From positions 1,120,124 to 1,184,123 of the forward strand of contig NZ_CANLXG010000002.1 in NCBI RefSeq assembly GCF_947495025.1: a stretch of DNA of 64,000 bases, read 5' to 3'. Within the stretch, counting starts at the first letter, position 1. Every line of letters starts with the position of its first letter. The position numbers and the translations under genes are program-made. Below are positions 10,154-19,545 of this stretch, piece by piece. The notes below the pieces were generated by a model that was not told the DNA's origin, did not search any database, and saw only the letters and a list, made by a program, of their open reading frames with translations. Origin of the DNA: an uncultured Roseobacter sp. GTDB lineage: Bacteria; Pseudomonadota; Alphaproteobacteria; Rhodobacterales; Rhodobacteraceae.

Positions 10154-12496
10154 TTATTCGCCGTAGGGGACCCAGACGTTTTTCACTTCCGTTGCCGCAT
10201 CGAGGAAAACGCGTCCCTGCCCCTCGGCCCCCATCCAGTCGCGGGCCAAGCCATTGTTCACCCAGGTCCGTTTGAGATTACCGGCAGATCCGTGTTCGAC
10301 AATGCCGGACAATTCTGCCGCGCCGAAGCACCAGACAGCGTCTATGTCGAGGTGCCTCGCCATAGTGTCGGCGACGTCAGCCTGCGCACCGGTCAGGATG
10401 TTCACTACGCCGCCGGGAACGTCGGACGTTTCGAGAACCTGGATGAAATCCGTGGCTGCGAGCGGGAAGGGTTCAGAAGCACTGAGGATTACCCGGTTTC
10501 CCATAGCGATGGCCGGGGCCATGCAGGAGATCAGCCCGAGCAGCGGGGCTGTAGCCGGGCAGAGTGCGCCGATCACACCGACTGGTTCGCGCATGGCAAG
10601 CGCCACGCCCCGCATGGGCACTCCATGTACCTGCCCGTCGAATTTGTCCGCCCATGCGGCATATGTGAACAGCCGTTTGACCGCCGCAGTCACCTCTGCA
10701 GCACCGGTTTTTCCTCCCTGCATGTCATTGAGGCGCCGGGCAAATTCAGCGCTTCGCGCACTGAGATTCTCGGCGATATAATAGAGGATCTGTGCCCTCA
10801 GATGCCCGGTGGTTCTGGCCCATGACGCGGCACCTTGAGCAGCTTCTGCGGCGTTGCGCAGATCCTTGCGGTTAGCGCATGAGGCGTGCCCGAGCAATGC
10901 GCCGGATTTTGACCAGACGGGTTGTGAGTAACCACTGTCAGGGCGTGCCTGTTTGCCGCCGATATAAAGTTTCGCTGTCCGGTCGAGCGGGTCGGAAGGA
11001 GATCGGTCACCGGAAAAAGCGGATATTTCACGAAGCTTTTTGCTGCGACCCCTGGGCCGGGTGTATCCCGCGAGCCCTTCCCAGCCTCCTTCGCGACCAA
11101 AGCCGCTCTCGCGCACGCCGCCAAAACCTGCGGCGGCATCCATCATGTTTGTCCCGTTGATCCAGACGATGCCCGCGGCAAGTTTCGGCGCAATGTCCAG
11201 TGTGAGATTGACGTTTTCGCTCCACACAGACGCAGCCAGCCCGTACCGGGTATTGTTGGCAAGTGCGACAGCCTCCGCAGGTGTACGGAAAGTGCAGGAG
11301 ACGAGCACAGGCCCGAAAATCTCTTCCTGCATCAGGGTGTCCGCGGGGTTCAGACCAGTGATCAGCGTAGGAGGATAAAAACATCCCTCTGCAGGCATCT
11401 CGGTAGCCGCGACATGCGTTTCGCCTGCAGAATTCGCGCTCACCAGTTCAGAGATCGCCGCGTGCTGAACGGGGTCAACGATGGCACCCACGTCGATGCT
11501 TTTATCGAGCGGGCTGCCTACCCGGAGCTTGTCCATCCGGGCGCGCAGTTTCGCGTAAAATGCATCGGCCACCGGTTCATGCACCAGAAGGCGGGAGCCT
11601 GCACAACAGACCTGGCCCTGATTGAACCATATAGCGTCAACAAGGCCCTCAACCGCGCTGTCCAGATCGGCATCATCGAAGACAATGTAGGGCGATTTAC
11701 CTCCAAGCTCGAGGGTCAGCGCCTTGCCGCTGCCTGCCGTGGCCTCGCGGATCCGGCGCCCGACCGCTGTGGAGCCCGTGAAGGCGATTTTATCGACGTC
11801 TGCGCCGACGATCATCTCGCCCACGGCACCATCACCGGTTACGATGTTCACAACACCCTCTGGCAAACCCGCCTGGCGGCAGATGTCTGCAAACAGCAGC
11901 GCAGTCAGAGAGGTGTATTCAGCGGGCTTCAGAACCACGGTATTTCCCATCGCCAGAGCCGGCGCGATTTTCCAGGCCAGCATCAGCAGCGGAAAATTCC
12001 AGGGGATAATCTGCCCACAAACGCCAAGGGCCTGGCGATCTGGCAGTTCGTCTTCCATCAGCTGGGCCATGCCGGCATGAAAATAGAAATGCCGTTGCGC
12101 CAGCGGGATATCGATGTCGCGGCTTTCGCGTATGGGTTTGCCGTTGTCCATTGTTTCCAGCACGGCAAAAAGACGGCTGTGTTTTTGCAATAACCGGGCC
12201 AGTGCATAGAGAAATCTTGCGCGCCCGTGCCCGCCAAGTTTCTCCCACCCCGGCTGTGCCCGCCGCGCGGCCGCAACAGCAGCATCCACGTCACCTTTCG
12301 TGCCCTGCGTCAGCGTGGCGAGCACCTCTCCGGTGGCAGGATTGCGGCTGTCGAACCCTTCGCCGGGAGGCGTGAACGACCCGTCGATGAAATGACCGAA
12401 CCGGTTCCCCCGTTCCGCCAGCCATGCCAGCGCTTCGGCAGCGCTTTCCGGGGCCTCGCCATAGTCCATCGTTTCAAATATTTCGGAGACGGTCAT
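10154..12496 (-). CDS. double-length aldehyde dehydrogenase with degenerate second module
   Basis: A 780-residue NAD(P)-dependent aldehyde dehydrogenase family protein. The first module (about 1-490) is complete: PWNFP (165-169), GSTAVGRRI (241-249), catalytic Glu263 in LELGGKSPY, and Cys297 in NQGQVCCAG. The second module (about 510-780) begins again with LYIGGKQARP and repeats the N-terminal fold (GVIGALCPATAPLL, AIAMGN) but stops before the equivalent catalytic Cys, so it is probably structural or inactive. The gene starts 23 bp after deoC on the same strand. Context suggests oxidation of acetaldehyde released by DeoC; this is inference. Double ALDHs of this type are found with deoC in related bacteria, as I recall. 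Confidence 0.88.
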   Translation of the reverse strand: MTVSEIFETMDYGEAPESAAEALAWLAERGNRFGHFIDGSFTPPGEGFDSRNPATGEVLATLTQGTKGDVDAAVAAARRAQPGWEKLGGHGRARFLYALARLLQKHSRLFAVLETMDNGKPIRESRDIDIPLAQRHFYFHAGMAQLMEDELPDRQALGVCGQIIPWNFPLLMLAWKIAPALAMGNTVVLKPAEYTSLTALLFADICRQAGLPEGVVNIVTGDGAVGEMIVGADVDKIAFTGSTAVGRRIREATAGSGKALTLELGGKSPYIVFDDADLDSAVEGLVDAIWFNQGQVCCAGSRLLVHEPVADAFYAKLRARMDKLRVGSPLDKSIDVGAIVDPVQHAAISELVSANSAGETHVAATEMPAEGCFYPPTLITGLNPADTLMQEEIFGPVLVSCTFRTPAEAVALANNTRYGLAASVWSENVNLTLDIAPKLAAGIVWINGTNMMDAAAGFGGVRESGFGREGGWEGLAGYTRPRGRSKKLREISAFSGDRSPSDPLDRTAKLYIGGKQARPDSGYSQPVWSKSGALLGHASCANRKDLRNAAEAAQGAASWARTTGHLRAQILYYIAENLSARSAEFARRLNDMQGGKTGAAEVTAAVKRLFTYAAWADKFDGQVHGVPMRGVALAMREPVGVIGALCPATAPLLGLISCMAPAIAMGNRVILSASEPFPLAATDFIQVLETSDVPGGVVNILTGAQADVADTMARHLDIDAVWCFGAAELSGIVEHGSAGNLKRTWVNNGLARDWMGAEGQGRVFLDAATEVKNVWVPYGE

Positions 12497-12519
12497 GCGC
12501 CGGTCCTTTCAGCAGGAGT

Positions 12520-13524
12520 TCAGCCAGCAGCGTGGCGGTAGCCGGCTGAATAAGCGCCGGTTACGTGGTGTTCGAGTTGTCGCTCGATGTCGTTCAGCAA
12601 AGATGAGGCTCCGAACCTGAACAGGTCAGGTTGCAGCCAGCGATCCCCCAGCTCTTCCTTCATCAGCGCCAGGTAGGTGATTGAATCCTTTGCCTTTGAA
12701 ATACCGCCCGCGGGTTTGTAGCCGACGCGGTATCCGGTGCGCTCATAGTACGCACGTATCGCGCGTATCATCACGAGCGAAACAGGCAGGGTCGCGTTTA
12801 TGCTTTCCTTGCCGGTCGAGGTTTTGATGAAATCAGCGCCCGCCATCATGCAGATGACCGATGCCCGCGCGACGTTCCGCAGGGACCCAAGCTCGCCGGT
12901 TGCCAGAATGGCCTTGACGTGCGCTTCGCCGCATGCCGCGCGAAAGGCACGCATCTCGTCGTAGAGCGCCTGCCAGTCGCCGGACAAAACATGTCGCCTT
13001 GAGATCACGATATCAATCTCCGAAGCACCGGCTTTGACGCTTTCCTCAATCTCTGCGATGCGCAGATGAAACGGAGACAGTCCTGCAGGAAATCCTGTGC
13101 TTACGGCTGCGACGGGAATGCCCGTGCCCTGCAGCGCGGTTACGGCGGCCGGGATCATGTCGTGATACACGCAGACCGCACCGGTCGTAATCGCTGGCAT
13201 GCCCAGTGCGTCCAGCGTGTGTCGGGCGATCGGTTGCCGGGCTTTGGCACAAAGGCGGTTCACACGCCGGCTGGTGTCGTCGCCCGAAAGAGTTGTCAGG
13301 TCGATGCAGGTCACAGCACGCAGCAGCCAGGCAGCCTGATGCGTCTTTTTGACGGATCGCCGCGCAGGCAATTGTGCCGCACGGCGCTCAATAGCTGATG
13401 TATTGGCCTGCAGGCTCGAAACCCAGTCCATATCCAGTTCGGTGCCGGGGTTGCGGGGTTCTGTTACCTGTGGCAGCTGATGCGCGGCAGCCAGAGAGGC
13501 CGCGTCTGTTGTATGGCTTTGCAT
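12520..13524 (-). CDS. deoC: deoxyribose-phosphate aldolase
   Basis: Class I aldolase that cleaves 2-deoxyribose-5-phosphate to glyceraldehyde-3-phosphate and acetaldehyde. The 334-residue protein resembles the long, eukaryote-like form and carries an N-terminal extension of about 60 residues beyond the short bacterial form. Seen: Asp171 in SEIDIV, Schiff-base Lys234 in DFIKTSTGKE, and Lys270 in GYKPAGGI. AAAGG lies about 8 bases before the ATG. It is first in a two-gene unit with the aldehyde dehydrogenase. It probably serves deoxynucleoside salvage, fitting the adjacent purine catabolic genes. Confidence 0.94.
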   Translation of the reverse strand: MQSHTTDAASLAAAHQLPQVTEPRNPGTELDMDWVSSLQANTSAIERRAAQLPARRSVKKTHQAAWLLRAVTCIDLTTLSGDDTSRRVNRLCAKARQPIARHTLDALGMPAITTGAVCVYHDMIPAAVTALQGTGIPVAAVSTGFPAGLSPFHLRIAEIEESVKAGASEIDIVISRRHVLSGDWQALYDEMRAFRAACGEAHVKAILATGELGSLRNVARASVICMMAGADFIKTSTGKESINATLPVSLVMIRAIRAYYERTGYRVGYKPAGGISKAKDSITYLALMKEELGDRWLQPDLFRFGASSLLNDIERQLEHHVTGAYSAGYRHAAG

Positions 13525-13617
13525 GGTTTCGCCTTTCAGGAGGTCAGTTCGAAAATCGCACGCGCCGTCCGCGTTGGCAAGGCAGAGGCAGCCGGATCGT
13601 CGCGACGTTCCGGCAGG

Positions 13618-13977
13618 TCAGCTGCCGCGATATGTTGAGTAGCCGAACGGCGAGAGCAGCAGCGGTACGTGGGTATGCGCGTTTTCGTCTGAGATACCGA
13701 AACGGATGGGGATACTGTCCAGGAACCGGGGCTCCCCGCCAGGATTACCCATGGCATCCAGATAGGCACCCGCTTCGAAGATCAGCTCATAGTTACCGGC
13801 CCGGAGCTGGCCCGCTGGCAGAATGGGAGCATCGGTCCGACCGTCTGCATTTGTCACTGCCTCGGCGATTTTGCGGTGGCTGTTGCCCGAGACGCGGTAG
13901 AGCAGAATGCGGATACCTTCGGCGGGAATCCCACGCGCCGTATCGAGTACGTGAGTTGTCAGATATCCCTCGGGCAC
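13618..13977 (-). CDS. uraH: 5-hydroxyisourate hydrolase (transthyretin-like)
   Basis: Hydrolyses 5-hydroxyisourate, the urate oxidase product, to OHCU. With a GTG start the protein has 119 residues: VPEGYLTTHVLDTARG opens it (His9), and it ends in the family's terminal YRGS. The GTG at 13977 is chosen because GGAGG lies 7 bases upstream and the conserved region begins at once; the longer frame to 14037 has no support. It is divergent from the puuE-uraD fusion with a 78-bp shared promoter region. No urate oxidase gene is present in the window. Confidence 0.9.
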   Translation of the reverse strand: MPEGYLTTHVLDTARGIPAEGIRILLYRVSGNSHRKIAEAVTNADGRTDAPILPAGQLRAGNYELIFEAGAYLDAMGNPGGEPRFLDSIPIRFGISDENAHTHVPLLLSPFGYSTYRGS

Positions 13978-14055
13978 AGGTCGGCCTCCGTCTGTATTGC
14001 AGAGCCGCACCCTGCCTTTGCCGATTGCGAATTGCAACGCAGCGTGTTGTCAGCA

Positions 14056-15501
14056 ATGAATAGGGCCGAACTTCTGGGAGATGCCTGCGTGACCCGCTAC
14101 CCCCGTGATTTTACCGGATACGGTGCCAGCCCACCGGACGCCCGATGGCCCGGCGGCGCACGGATCGCCGTCCAGTTTGTGGTAAACTACGAAGAAGGTG
14201 GCGAAAACTGCCTGCTGCACGGTGATGCGGCCTCCGAAGCGTTTCTTTCTGAGATTGTCGGTGCGCAGCCCTGGCCCGGACAGCGCCACTGGAACATGGA
14301 ATCGATTTATGACTATGGCGCGCGCGCCGGGTTCTGGCGCCTGCACAGGCTTTTCGCAGGTGCCCGCATTCCAGTCACCGTTTATGGCGTTGCGTCGGCT
14401 CTTGCGCGCGCGCCGGAGCAGGTGGAGGCGATGCAGTCTGCCGGCTGGGAGATCGCAAGCCACGGCCTGAAGTGGATCGACTACAAGGATCACACCAAAG
14501 AGGCTGAACTCGCTGACATGCGCGAAGCGATCCGGTTGCACACAGAAGTTACCGGCGCTGCTCCGCGTGGCTGGTACACCGGGAGGTGTTCTGAAAACAC
14601 CGTTGCTCTCGCCGCGGAAACCGGCCAGTTCGACTATATTTCGGACACCTATGATGACGATCTGCCCTACTGGACGCAGATGGGCGGGCGTGATCAGCTG
14701 ATCATTCCTTACACGCTGGACTGTAACGACATGCGCTTTGCCACGCCGCAGGGCTTCAACTCGGGCGATCAGTTTTTTGCCTATCTGCGCGATACTTTTG
14801 ACACGCTTTATGCGGAAGGAGCAGCGGGTCAGGCCAGGATGATGTCTGTCGGTCTGCACTGCCGGCTTATCGGCCGGCCGGGTCGCGTGCGTTCGCTGGC
14901 CAGGTTCATCGAGTATATTCAGGGCTTCGAGGGAGTATGGTGTCCGCGCCGTATCGACATCGCAGAACACTGGACAGCGCACCACCCGCCGGTTGCGCGG
15001 GTGCGCCCGTCGCAGTTGGACAGGGCCTCTTTTCTCGACCATTTCGGCGGCATTTTTGAGCATTCTGCATGGATTGCCGAACGTGCGTTCAGGCTGGAGC
15101 TTGGTCCGGCGCATGACAGCGCCGCAGGGCTCCATTCTGCGATGGCGCGTGTTTTCCGAAGCGCGTCCCACGATGAACGGATGGGTATTCTGAGGGCACA
15201 TCCGGACCTGGCGGGTAAACTGGCGGCTGCACAGCGGTTGACCGCCGACAGCACGCACGAACAGGCCAGTGCGGGTCTTGATGCCCTGACCGACCGGGAA
15301 CGCGCCTCATTTGAAAAGCTGAACGCGGAGTATGTTGCCAAACACGGTTTTCCCTTCATCATCGCGGTGCGCGACTATGACAAAGCAGGTATTCTGCGCG
15401 CCTTCCACAGGCGGCTCGAACATGCCACCGATATCGAGTTTTTCGAGGCCTGCCGTCAGGTAGAACGTATCGCACGCCTGAGACTGGAGGCCCTGCTGTG
15501 A
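14056..15501 (+). CDS. puuE: allantoinase (PuuE type) fused to OHCU decarboxylase (UraD)
   Basis: A 481-residue fusion. Residues 1 to about 315 are the metal-independent, polysaccharide-deacetylase-like allantoinase PuuE (FVVNYEEGGE, NMESIYDYGARAG, WEIASHGLKW, GWYTGRCSENT, GLHCRLIGRPGR). Residues about 322-481 are 2-oxo-4-hydroxy-4-carboxy-5-ureidoimidazoline decarboxylase UraD (catalytic His382 in AHPDLAGKLA; FPFIIAVR near 430). It thus joins the step after UraH with allantoin hydrolysis. The frame runs further upstream to 13876, but that stretch antisenses uraH; ATG 14056 matches the PuuE N-terminus. Followed after 477 bp by the purine permease gene. Confidence 0.92.
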   Translation: MNRAELLGDACVTRYPRDFTGYGASPPDARWPGGARIAVQFVVNYEEGGENCLLHGDAASEAFLSEIVGAQPWPGQRHWNMESIYDYGARAGFWRLHRLFAGARIPVTVYGVASALARAPEQVEAMQSAGWEIASHGLKWIDYKDHTKEAELADMREAIRLHTEVTGAAPRGWYTGRCSENTVALAAETGQFDYISDTYDDDLPYWTQMGGRDQLIIPYTLDCNDMRFATPQGFNSGDQFFAYLRDTFDTLYAEGAAGQARMMSVGLHCRLIGRPGRVRSLARFIEYIQGFEGVWCPRRIDIAEHWTAHHPPVARVRPSQLDRASFLDHFGGIFEHSAWIAERAFRLELGPAHDSAAGLHSAMARVFRSASHDERMGILRAHPDLAGKLAAAQRLTADSTHEQASAGLDALTDRERASFEKLNAEYVAKHGFPFIIAVRDYDKAGILRAFHRRLEHATDIEFFEACRQVERIARLRLEALL

Positions 15502-15978
15502 GGTGTGGCTTACCGCCATTGGGGAATCTTTGCGGTCTGGTTTTGTCCCCCTGGCCGGGCGGTCAATCCTTGCTACTGCCGGCGTTTCTGCACCCGTGCG
15601 GTGGTCTCCTGGTTGCGGCTGGCGGGTCGCAACCGGCGTCTTTTTCAGCCTGACCGCAGGCCAGCCTCAGGTACGCACCCGGCATAGCGTTGATGCGGCA
15701 GCAGCCCGGCTTGTCTGTCAGTTACACCGCAAATTTTCGCAGCTGTCGGGGCAGGCCGGCCCTGCCTGTCCGGGACAGTTCGGACCAGCTGTCAGCTTTC
15801 TGCCAGAGATCCTGTCGGGGTACCCAAGCCACTGGCACTGCCCGGAAATTTTGCAGCCGCCAACCTCATCAGAGATATACCTGCGCGGGGAGCGGTTTTG
15901 CTTGATCCAGCTGTAATTGTCGTCCCATAACATCCGTGACCCGAGAAAAGCGGGCAAAAAAAACGACAGGGACATAAA
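15502..15978. other. 477-bp intergenic region, no gene recognised
   Basis: Between the puuE-uraD fusion and the permease. Short frames exist in several registers, but none shows a recognisable motif, a convincing ribosome binding site or family resemblance. There is a small hairpin (GGCAGG / CCTGCC) near 15749-15765 without a U tract. A TGATCC hexamer at 15903-15908 sits about 70 bp before the permease start. The length is unusual in this compact sequence; a leader, regulatory region or remnant of a lost gene are all possible. Confidence 0.4.
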
Positions 15979-17298
15979 ATGACAGATCAGACAACAGGCG
16001 TGTACAGCGACCCGAACCAGACACCGCCACTGGCGCAGGCAGTCCCGCTGGGGCTGCAGCATGTGCTGGCGATGTTTGCCTCCAACGTGACGCCCTCGAT
16101 CATCGTGGCGGGCGCCGCCGGGCTTGCCTTCGGTGGACCAGAGCAGGTCTACCTGATCCAGATGGCAATGCTTTTTGCAGGCGTTGCGACACTGTTTCAG
16201 ACAATAGGCATCGGGCCGGTTGGCGCGCGGCTGCCGATCATGCAGGGGACGAGCTTTGCCTTTGTCGGCGTTCTGGCGGGTATTGCCGCCACCCAGGGAC
16301 TGAGCGTTGCGCTGAGCGCCTGCATCATTGGCGGCGTTGTGCATTTCATTCTCGGAGGGTTCATCAGACACCTGCGCTGGCTTTTCCCGCCTCTGGTCAC
16401 CGGTCTCGTCATCCTCGCCATCGGGCTCTACCTCATCCCGGTCGCGATCAAATACGCGGCAGGAGGTGCCGCCAAATTCCAGATGGAGGCCGAAAGCTTC
16501 GGGTCGCTCATGCACTGGTCAGTGGCACTTTCAGTGGTCATCGTCGCCCTGGTTCTGAAGTTTTTCACCAAAGGCACGCTTTCAAATGCGGCCATCCTTG
16601 CCGGGCTGGTCGTTGGCTACCTTCTGGCCCTTGCCATGGGAATGGTGAATTTTGCACCGGTTGCAAATGCCAGCTGGTTCACGGCAATAACTCCGTTGCC
16701 TTACGGGTTCGAATTCTCTGCTGGTGCGGTTATCGCCGTGACGCTGGTTTCTCTTGTCTCGGCCATCGAAACGGTAGGCGACACGTCTGCCACCACCAAA
16801 GCCGGTGCAGGGCGTGAAGCCACAGACGACGAAATCTCGGGTGCCACCTATGCAGACGGTCTTGGTACTGCAGTGGCGGGGGTCTTCGGTGGCCTGCCCA
16901 ACACATCCTTCAGCCAGAATGTCGGTATTGTCGGCATGACAGGGATCATGAGCCGCCACGTTGTCACCATCGGCGCTGTTGTTCTGATCCTGTGCGGTCT
17001 GGTTCCCAAGATCGGAGCGGTCATCGCTTCGATGCCCCTGCCTGTGCTGGGCGGCGGGGTAATTGTTATGTTCGGAATGGTCGCTGCAGCGGGCCTGAAC
17101 GTTCTGAGCGAGATCGAGATGAACCGCCGCAATATGGTGATCATCGCTGTGTCGCTGGCGGCCGGTCTTGGCCTCAACCTGGTGCCGACTGCGGTCCAGT
17201 ATCTGCCCGGCGTGGTCAAAACGCTTGCCACATCGGCAGTTGCGCCAACGGCTCTTGTGGCCATCGTTCTGAACCTGTTGCTGCCGGACGAGGTCTGA
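15979..17298 (+). CDS. NCS2-family xanthine/uric acid permease
   Basis: A 439-residue polytopic membrane protein of the nucleobase-cation symporter 2 family, with about 14 hydrophobic segments. The NCS2 signature region appears near residue 312 as SFSQNVGIVGMTG, containing the conserved QN pair, and an N-terminal helix contains PLGLQHVLAMF. AGGGAC lies about 7 bases before the ATG. Located after puuE-uraD, it most likely imports xanthine or urate for the purine degradation enzymes; the substrate within the family cannot be fixed from sequence alone. Confidence 0.92.
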   Translation: MTDQTTGVYSDPNQTPPLAQAVPLGLQHVLAMFASNVTPSIIVAGAAGLAFGGPEQVYLIQMAMLFAGVATLFQTIGIGPVGARLPIMQGTSFAFVGVLAGIAATQGLSVALSACIIGGVVHFILGGFIRHLRWLFPPLVTGLVILAIGLYLIPVAIKYAAGGAAKFQMEAESFGSLMHWSVALSVVIVALVLKFFTKGTLSNAAILAGLVVGYLLALAMGMVNFAPVANASWFTAITPLPYGFEFSAGAVIAVTLVSLVSAIETVGDTSATTKAGAGREATDDEISGATYADGLGTAVAGVFGGLPNTSFSQNVGIVGMTGIMSRHVVTIGAVVLILCGLVPKIGAVIASMPLPVLGGGVIVMFGMVAAAGLNVLSEIEMNRRNMVIIAVSLAAGLGLNLVPTAVQYLPGVVKTLATSAVAPTALVAIVLNLLLPDEV

Positions 17299-17703
17299 CA
17301 GTCTTTTTTGGAACTTGGACTTCTCCGCCGGAGGCACGCTGATGTGTCACCGGCGGGACAGAGTGCCCAAATTGTCGTGCATCGTCGCCGTTCATCCGGC
17401 CGGACACGACCTGCTGCAAAGTGCGCGCAGGTCTTGGGCCATCGCAAAACATGGGAAACCTGCCTGGTTCTGCGTCTGTGGGCCCTTTAAGATACGCGCG
17501 CTGAGACAGCCTGGGGCACGCGGGATGTGCACGGGGCAGATACCTAGGATCGGTTATCAGCGAGGCCATATCGCCTGCCGTTGTGTTCTGGAAGGAAGAG
17601 GCAATGCAGGAGCAGATGATCGCTGTGTTAAGGGCCGTCACGGGTATCCGGCACCTATGTTTCCGGTTTCAGAATCGCGGGAGTTCATGCTAAGTTTTGC
17701 GGT
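17299..17703. other. 405-bp intergenic region, no gene recognised
   Basis: Lies between the permease and mutL. It contains overlapping short frames on both strands (for example 17315-17707 plus and 17216-17641 minus). They lack recognisable domains and plausible Shine-Dalgarno sequences, and their composition is rich in Arg and Cys, as expected for non-coding frames in GC-rich DNA. A T6 run just after the permease stop (17305-17310) could mark transcript release, but no strong stem precedes it. Confidence 0.4.
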
Positions 17704-19545
17704 ATGACGCTGACGCACCCCAACATAGGCGAAAAACGCCCCGTTATCAGACAACTCGACGAAGGCGCTGTCAACCGCATTGCCGCTGGCGAAGTTGTCG
17801 AACGGCCAGCCTCTGCGGTGAAGGAACTTGTTGAGAACGCAATCGATGCCGGAGCGCGTCGGATCACGGTTGAATATGCCGACGGTGGCAAGACCCTGAT
17901 CCGGGTGCAGGACGACGGATGCGGACTGACAGCCGATGACCTGCCGCTCGCGCTGTCACGCCATGCGACGTCAAAGATCGACGGCTCTGATCTTCTCAAC
18001 ATTCACACGTTCGGCTTTCGTGGCGAGGCCCTGCCATCGCTGGCGGCGGTTGGCCGGCTGACCATCACCAGCCGAACAGAAACACAAGAGGGCGTGGAGA
18101 TATCCGTGTCGGGTGGTCAGTCTTCGGCGATCCGGCCTGCGGCTTCGCTGCAGGGGACCACGGTTACGTTGCGCGACCTGTTTTTTGCCACGCCGGCCCG
18201 GCTGAAATTCCTGCGCACAGACCGCGCTGAGGCGCAGGCAATCGGCGATGTCATACGTCGGCTTGCCATGGCTGAACCGTTTATCAGCTTTATCCTGCGC
18301 GATGTGTCCGGAGATGGTGCACCCCGGGAAATTTTCCGCGCCGATGCCCAGCAGGGCGATCTGTTTGATGCGTTACACGGCAGGCTGTCGCGCGTCCTGG
18401 GGCGCGAATTCGCTGAAAATGCGCTGAGGATCGACGCAGAGCGCGAGGGTCTGCACCTGACCGGGTTTGCAGCGTTGCCAACCTATTCGCGTGGCTCGGC
18501 TGTGGCGCAGTACCTTTTTGTCAACGGACGTCCCGTGCGTGACAAGCTCCTGGTGGGCGCATTGCGGGGGGCTTACTCTGATTTTCTCAGCCGCGACCGC
18601 CACCCGGCGGCGGCGCTGTTTATCGACTGCGATCCAAACCTTGTGGACGTGAATGTTCATCCCGCAAAATCCGAAGTGCGTTTTCGCGATCCGGGTCTCG
18701 CGAGAGGACTGATCGTTTCGGCCCTGCGCCACGCTCTTGCCGAAGCAGGTCACCGGGCGTCGACGACAGTGGCCGGCGCGACACTCGGTGCGATGACCCC
18801 GGAGCCGACCGGCGCCCGCGTCTACCAGATGGACAGGTCCTTTGCAGGTCCTCGCCCGCAGGCATTCGCGCCCCGGACGCCGCAGTTTGATGAGGCCGCA
18901 GCCCCCTGGGGGCGGGTCGAAGAGATACCGGATACCGCGATGGAAGAGGCGGCAGAGCCTCAGGACTATCCGCTGGGGACCGCCCGTGGGCAGGTGCACG
19001 AGAACTATATCATCGCGCAAACAGCAACGGGAATGGTCCTTGTGGACCAGCACGCGGCACACGAACGGCTGGTGTATGAAAAGCTGAAAAACCAGATGGC
19101 GGAAAAAGGTGTCGCGTCCCAGGTACTGCTGATCCCGGAAATCGTGGATCTGTCGGAAAGCGACTGCACCCGGCTGATGGATCATGCCGGGGATCTCGCC
19201 CGCCTTGGTCTGGTGCTTGAACCTTTCGGGGGCGGTGCGATTGCCGTGCGTGAGACACCGGCCATTCTGGGCACTGTTGATGCGCGCGCCATGGTGCTGG
19301 ACATACTGGATGAGCTGACAGATCAGAACAGTACTGACACCGTAAAGGTGCGCATTGACGCCATTCTGAGCCGGGTGGCCTGCCATGGTTCTGTCCGCTC
19401 CGGGCGCCGTATGCGGGCCGAGGAAATGAACGCACTGCTGCGCGAAATGGAAGCCACGCCGCATTCAGGGCAATGCAACCACGGGCGCCCGACATATGTG
19501 GAGCTGAAACTCAGCGATATCGAACGATTGTTCGGACGCACATGA
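17704..19545 (+). CDS. mutL: DNA mismatch repair protein MutL (endonuclease type)
   Basis: A 613-residue MutL. The N-terminal GHKL ATPase shows [15 protein letters not shown], the ATP-binding NAIDAGA, DDGCG and GFRGEAL. A low-complexity linker (about 350-430) leads to the C-terminal dimerisation/nuclease domain, which carries DQHA-x2-E-x4-E from residue 448. That is the metal-dependent endonuclease motif of MutL proteins from organisms without MutH, so this MutL probably nicks DNA itself. No obvious Shine-Dalgarno precedes the ATG. The stop overlaps the rmuC start by four bases. Confidence 0.96.
   Translation: MTLTHPNIGEKRPVIRQLDEGAVNRIAAGEVVERPASAVKELVENAIDAGARRITVEYADGGKTLIRVQDDGCGLTADDLPLALSRHATSKIDGSDLLNIHTFGFRGEALPSLAAVGRLTITSRTETQEGVEISVSGGQSSAIRPAASLQGTTVTLRDLFFATPARLKFLRTDRAEAQAIGDVIRRLAMAEPFISFILRDVSGDGAPREIFRADAQQGDLFDALHGRLSRVLGREFAENALRIDAEREGLHLTGFAALPTYSRGSAVAQYLFVNGRPVRDKLLVGALRGAYSDFLSRDRHPAAALFIDCDPNLVDVNVHPAKSEVRFRDPGLARGLIVSALRHALAEAGHRASTTVAGATLGAMTPEPTGARVYQMDRSFAGPRPQAFAPRTPQFDEAAAPWGRVEEIPDTAMEEAAEPQDYPLGTARGQVHENYIIAQTATGMVLVDQHAAHERLVYEKLKNQMAEKGVASQVLLIPEIVDLSESDCTRLMDHAGDLARLGLVLEPFGGGAIAVRETPAILGTVDARAMVLDILDELTDQNSTDTVKVRIDAILSRVACHGSVRSGRRMRAEEMNALLREMEATPHSGQCNHGRPTYVELKLSDIERLFGRT

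Noticed and set aside
13876..14055. Extended N-terminus of the PuuE-UraD frame
   Set aside because: This stretch lies antisense to uraH, and the conserved PuuE N-terminus begins after ATG 14056.
15903..15908. TGATCC before the NCS2 permease as an RpoE promoter
   Set aside because: The hexamer is expected dozens of times by chance in 64 kb, and no convincing -10 or stress-related context is present.
17315..17707. A 130-codon plus-strand frame in the permease-mutL gap
   Set aside because: No motif, no Shine-Dalgarno, Arg/Cys-rich composition. It could be real, but nothing supports it.
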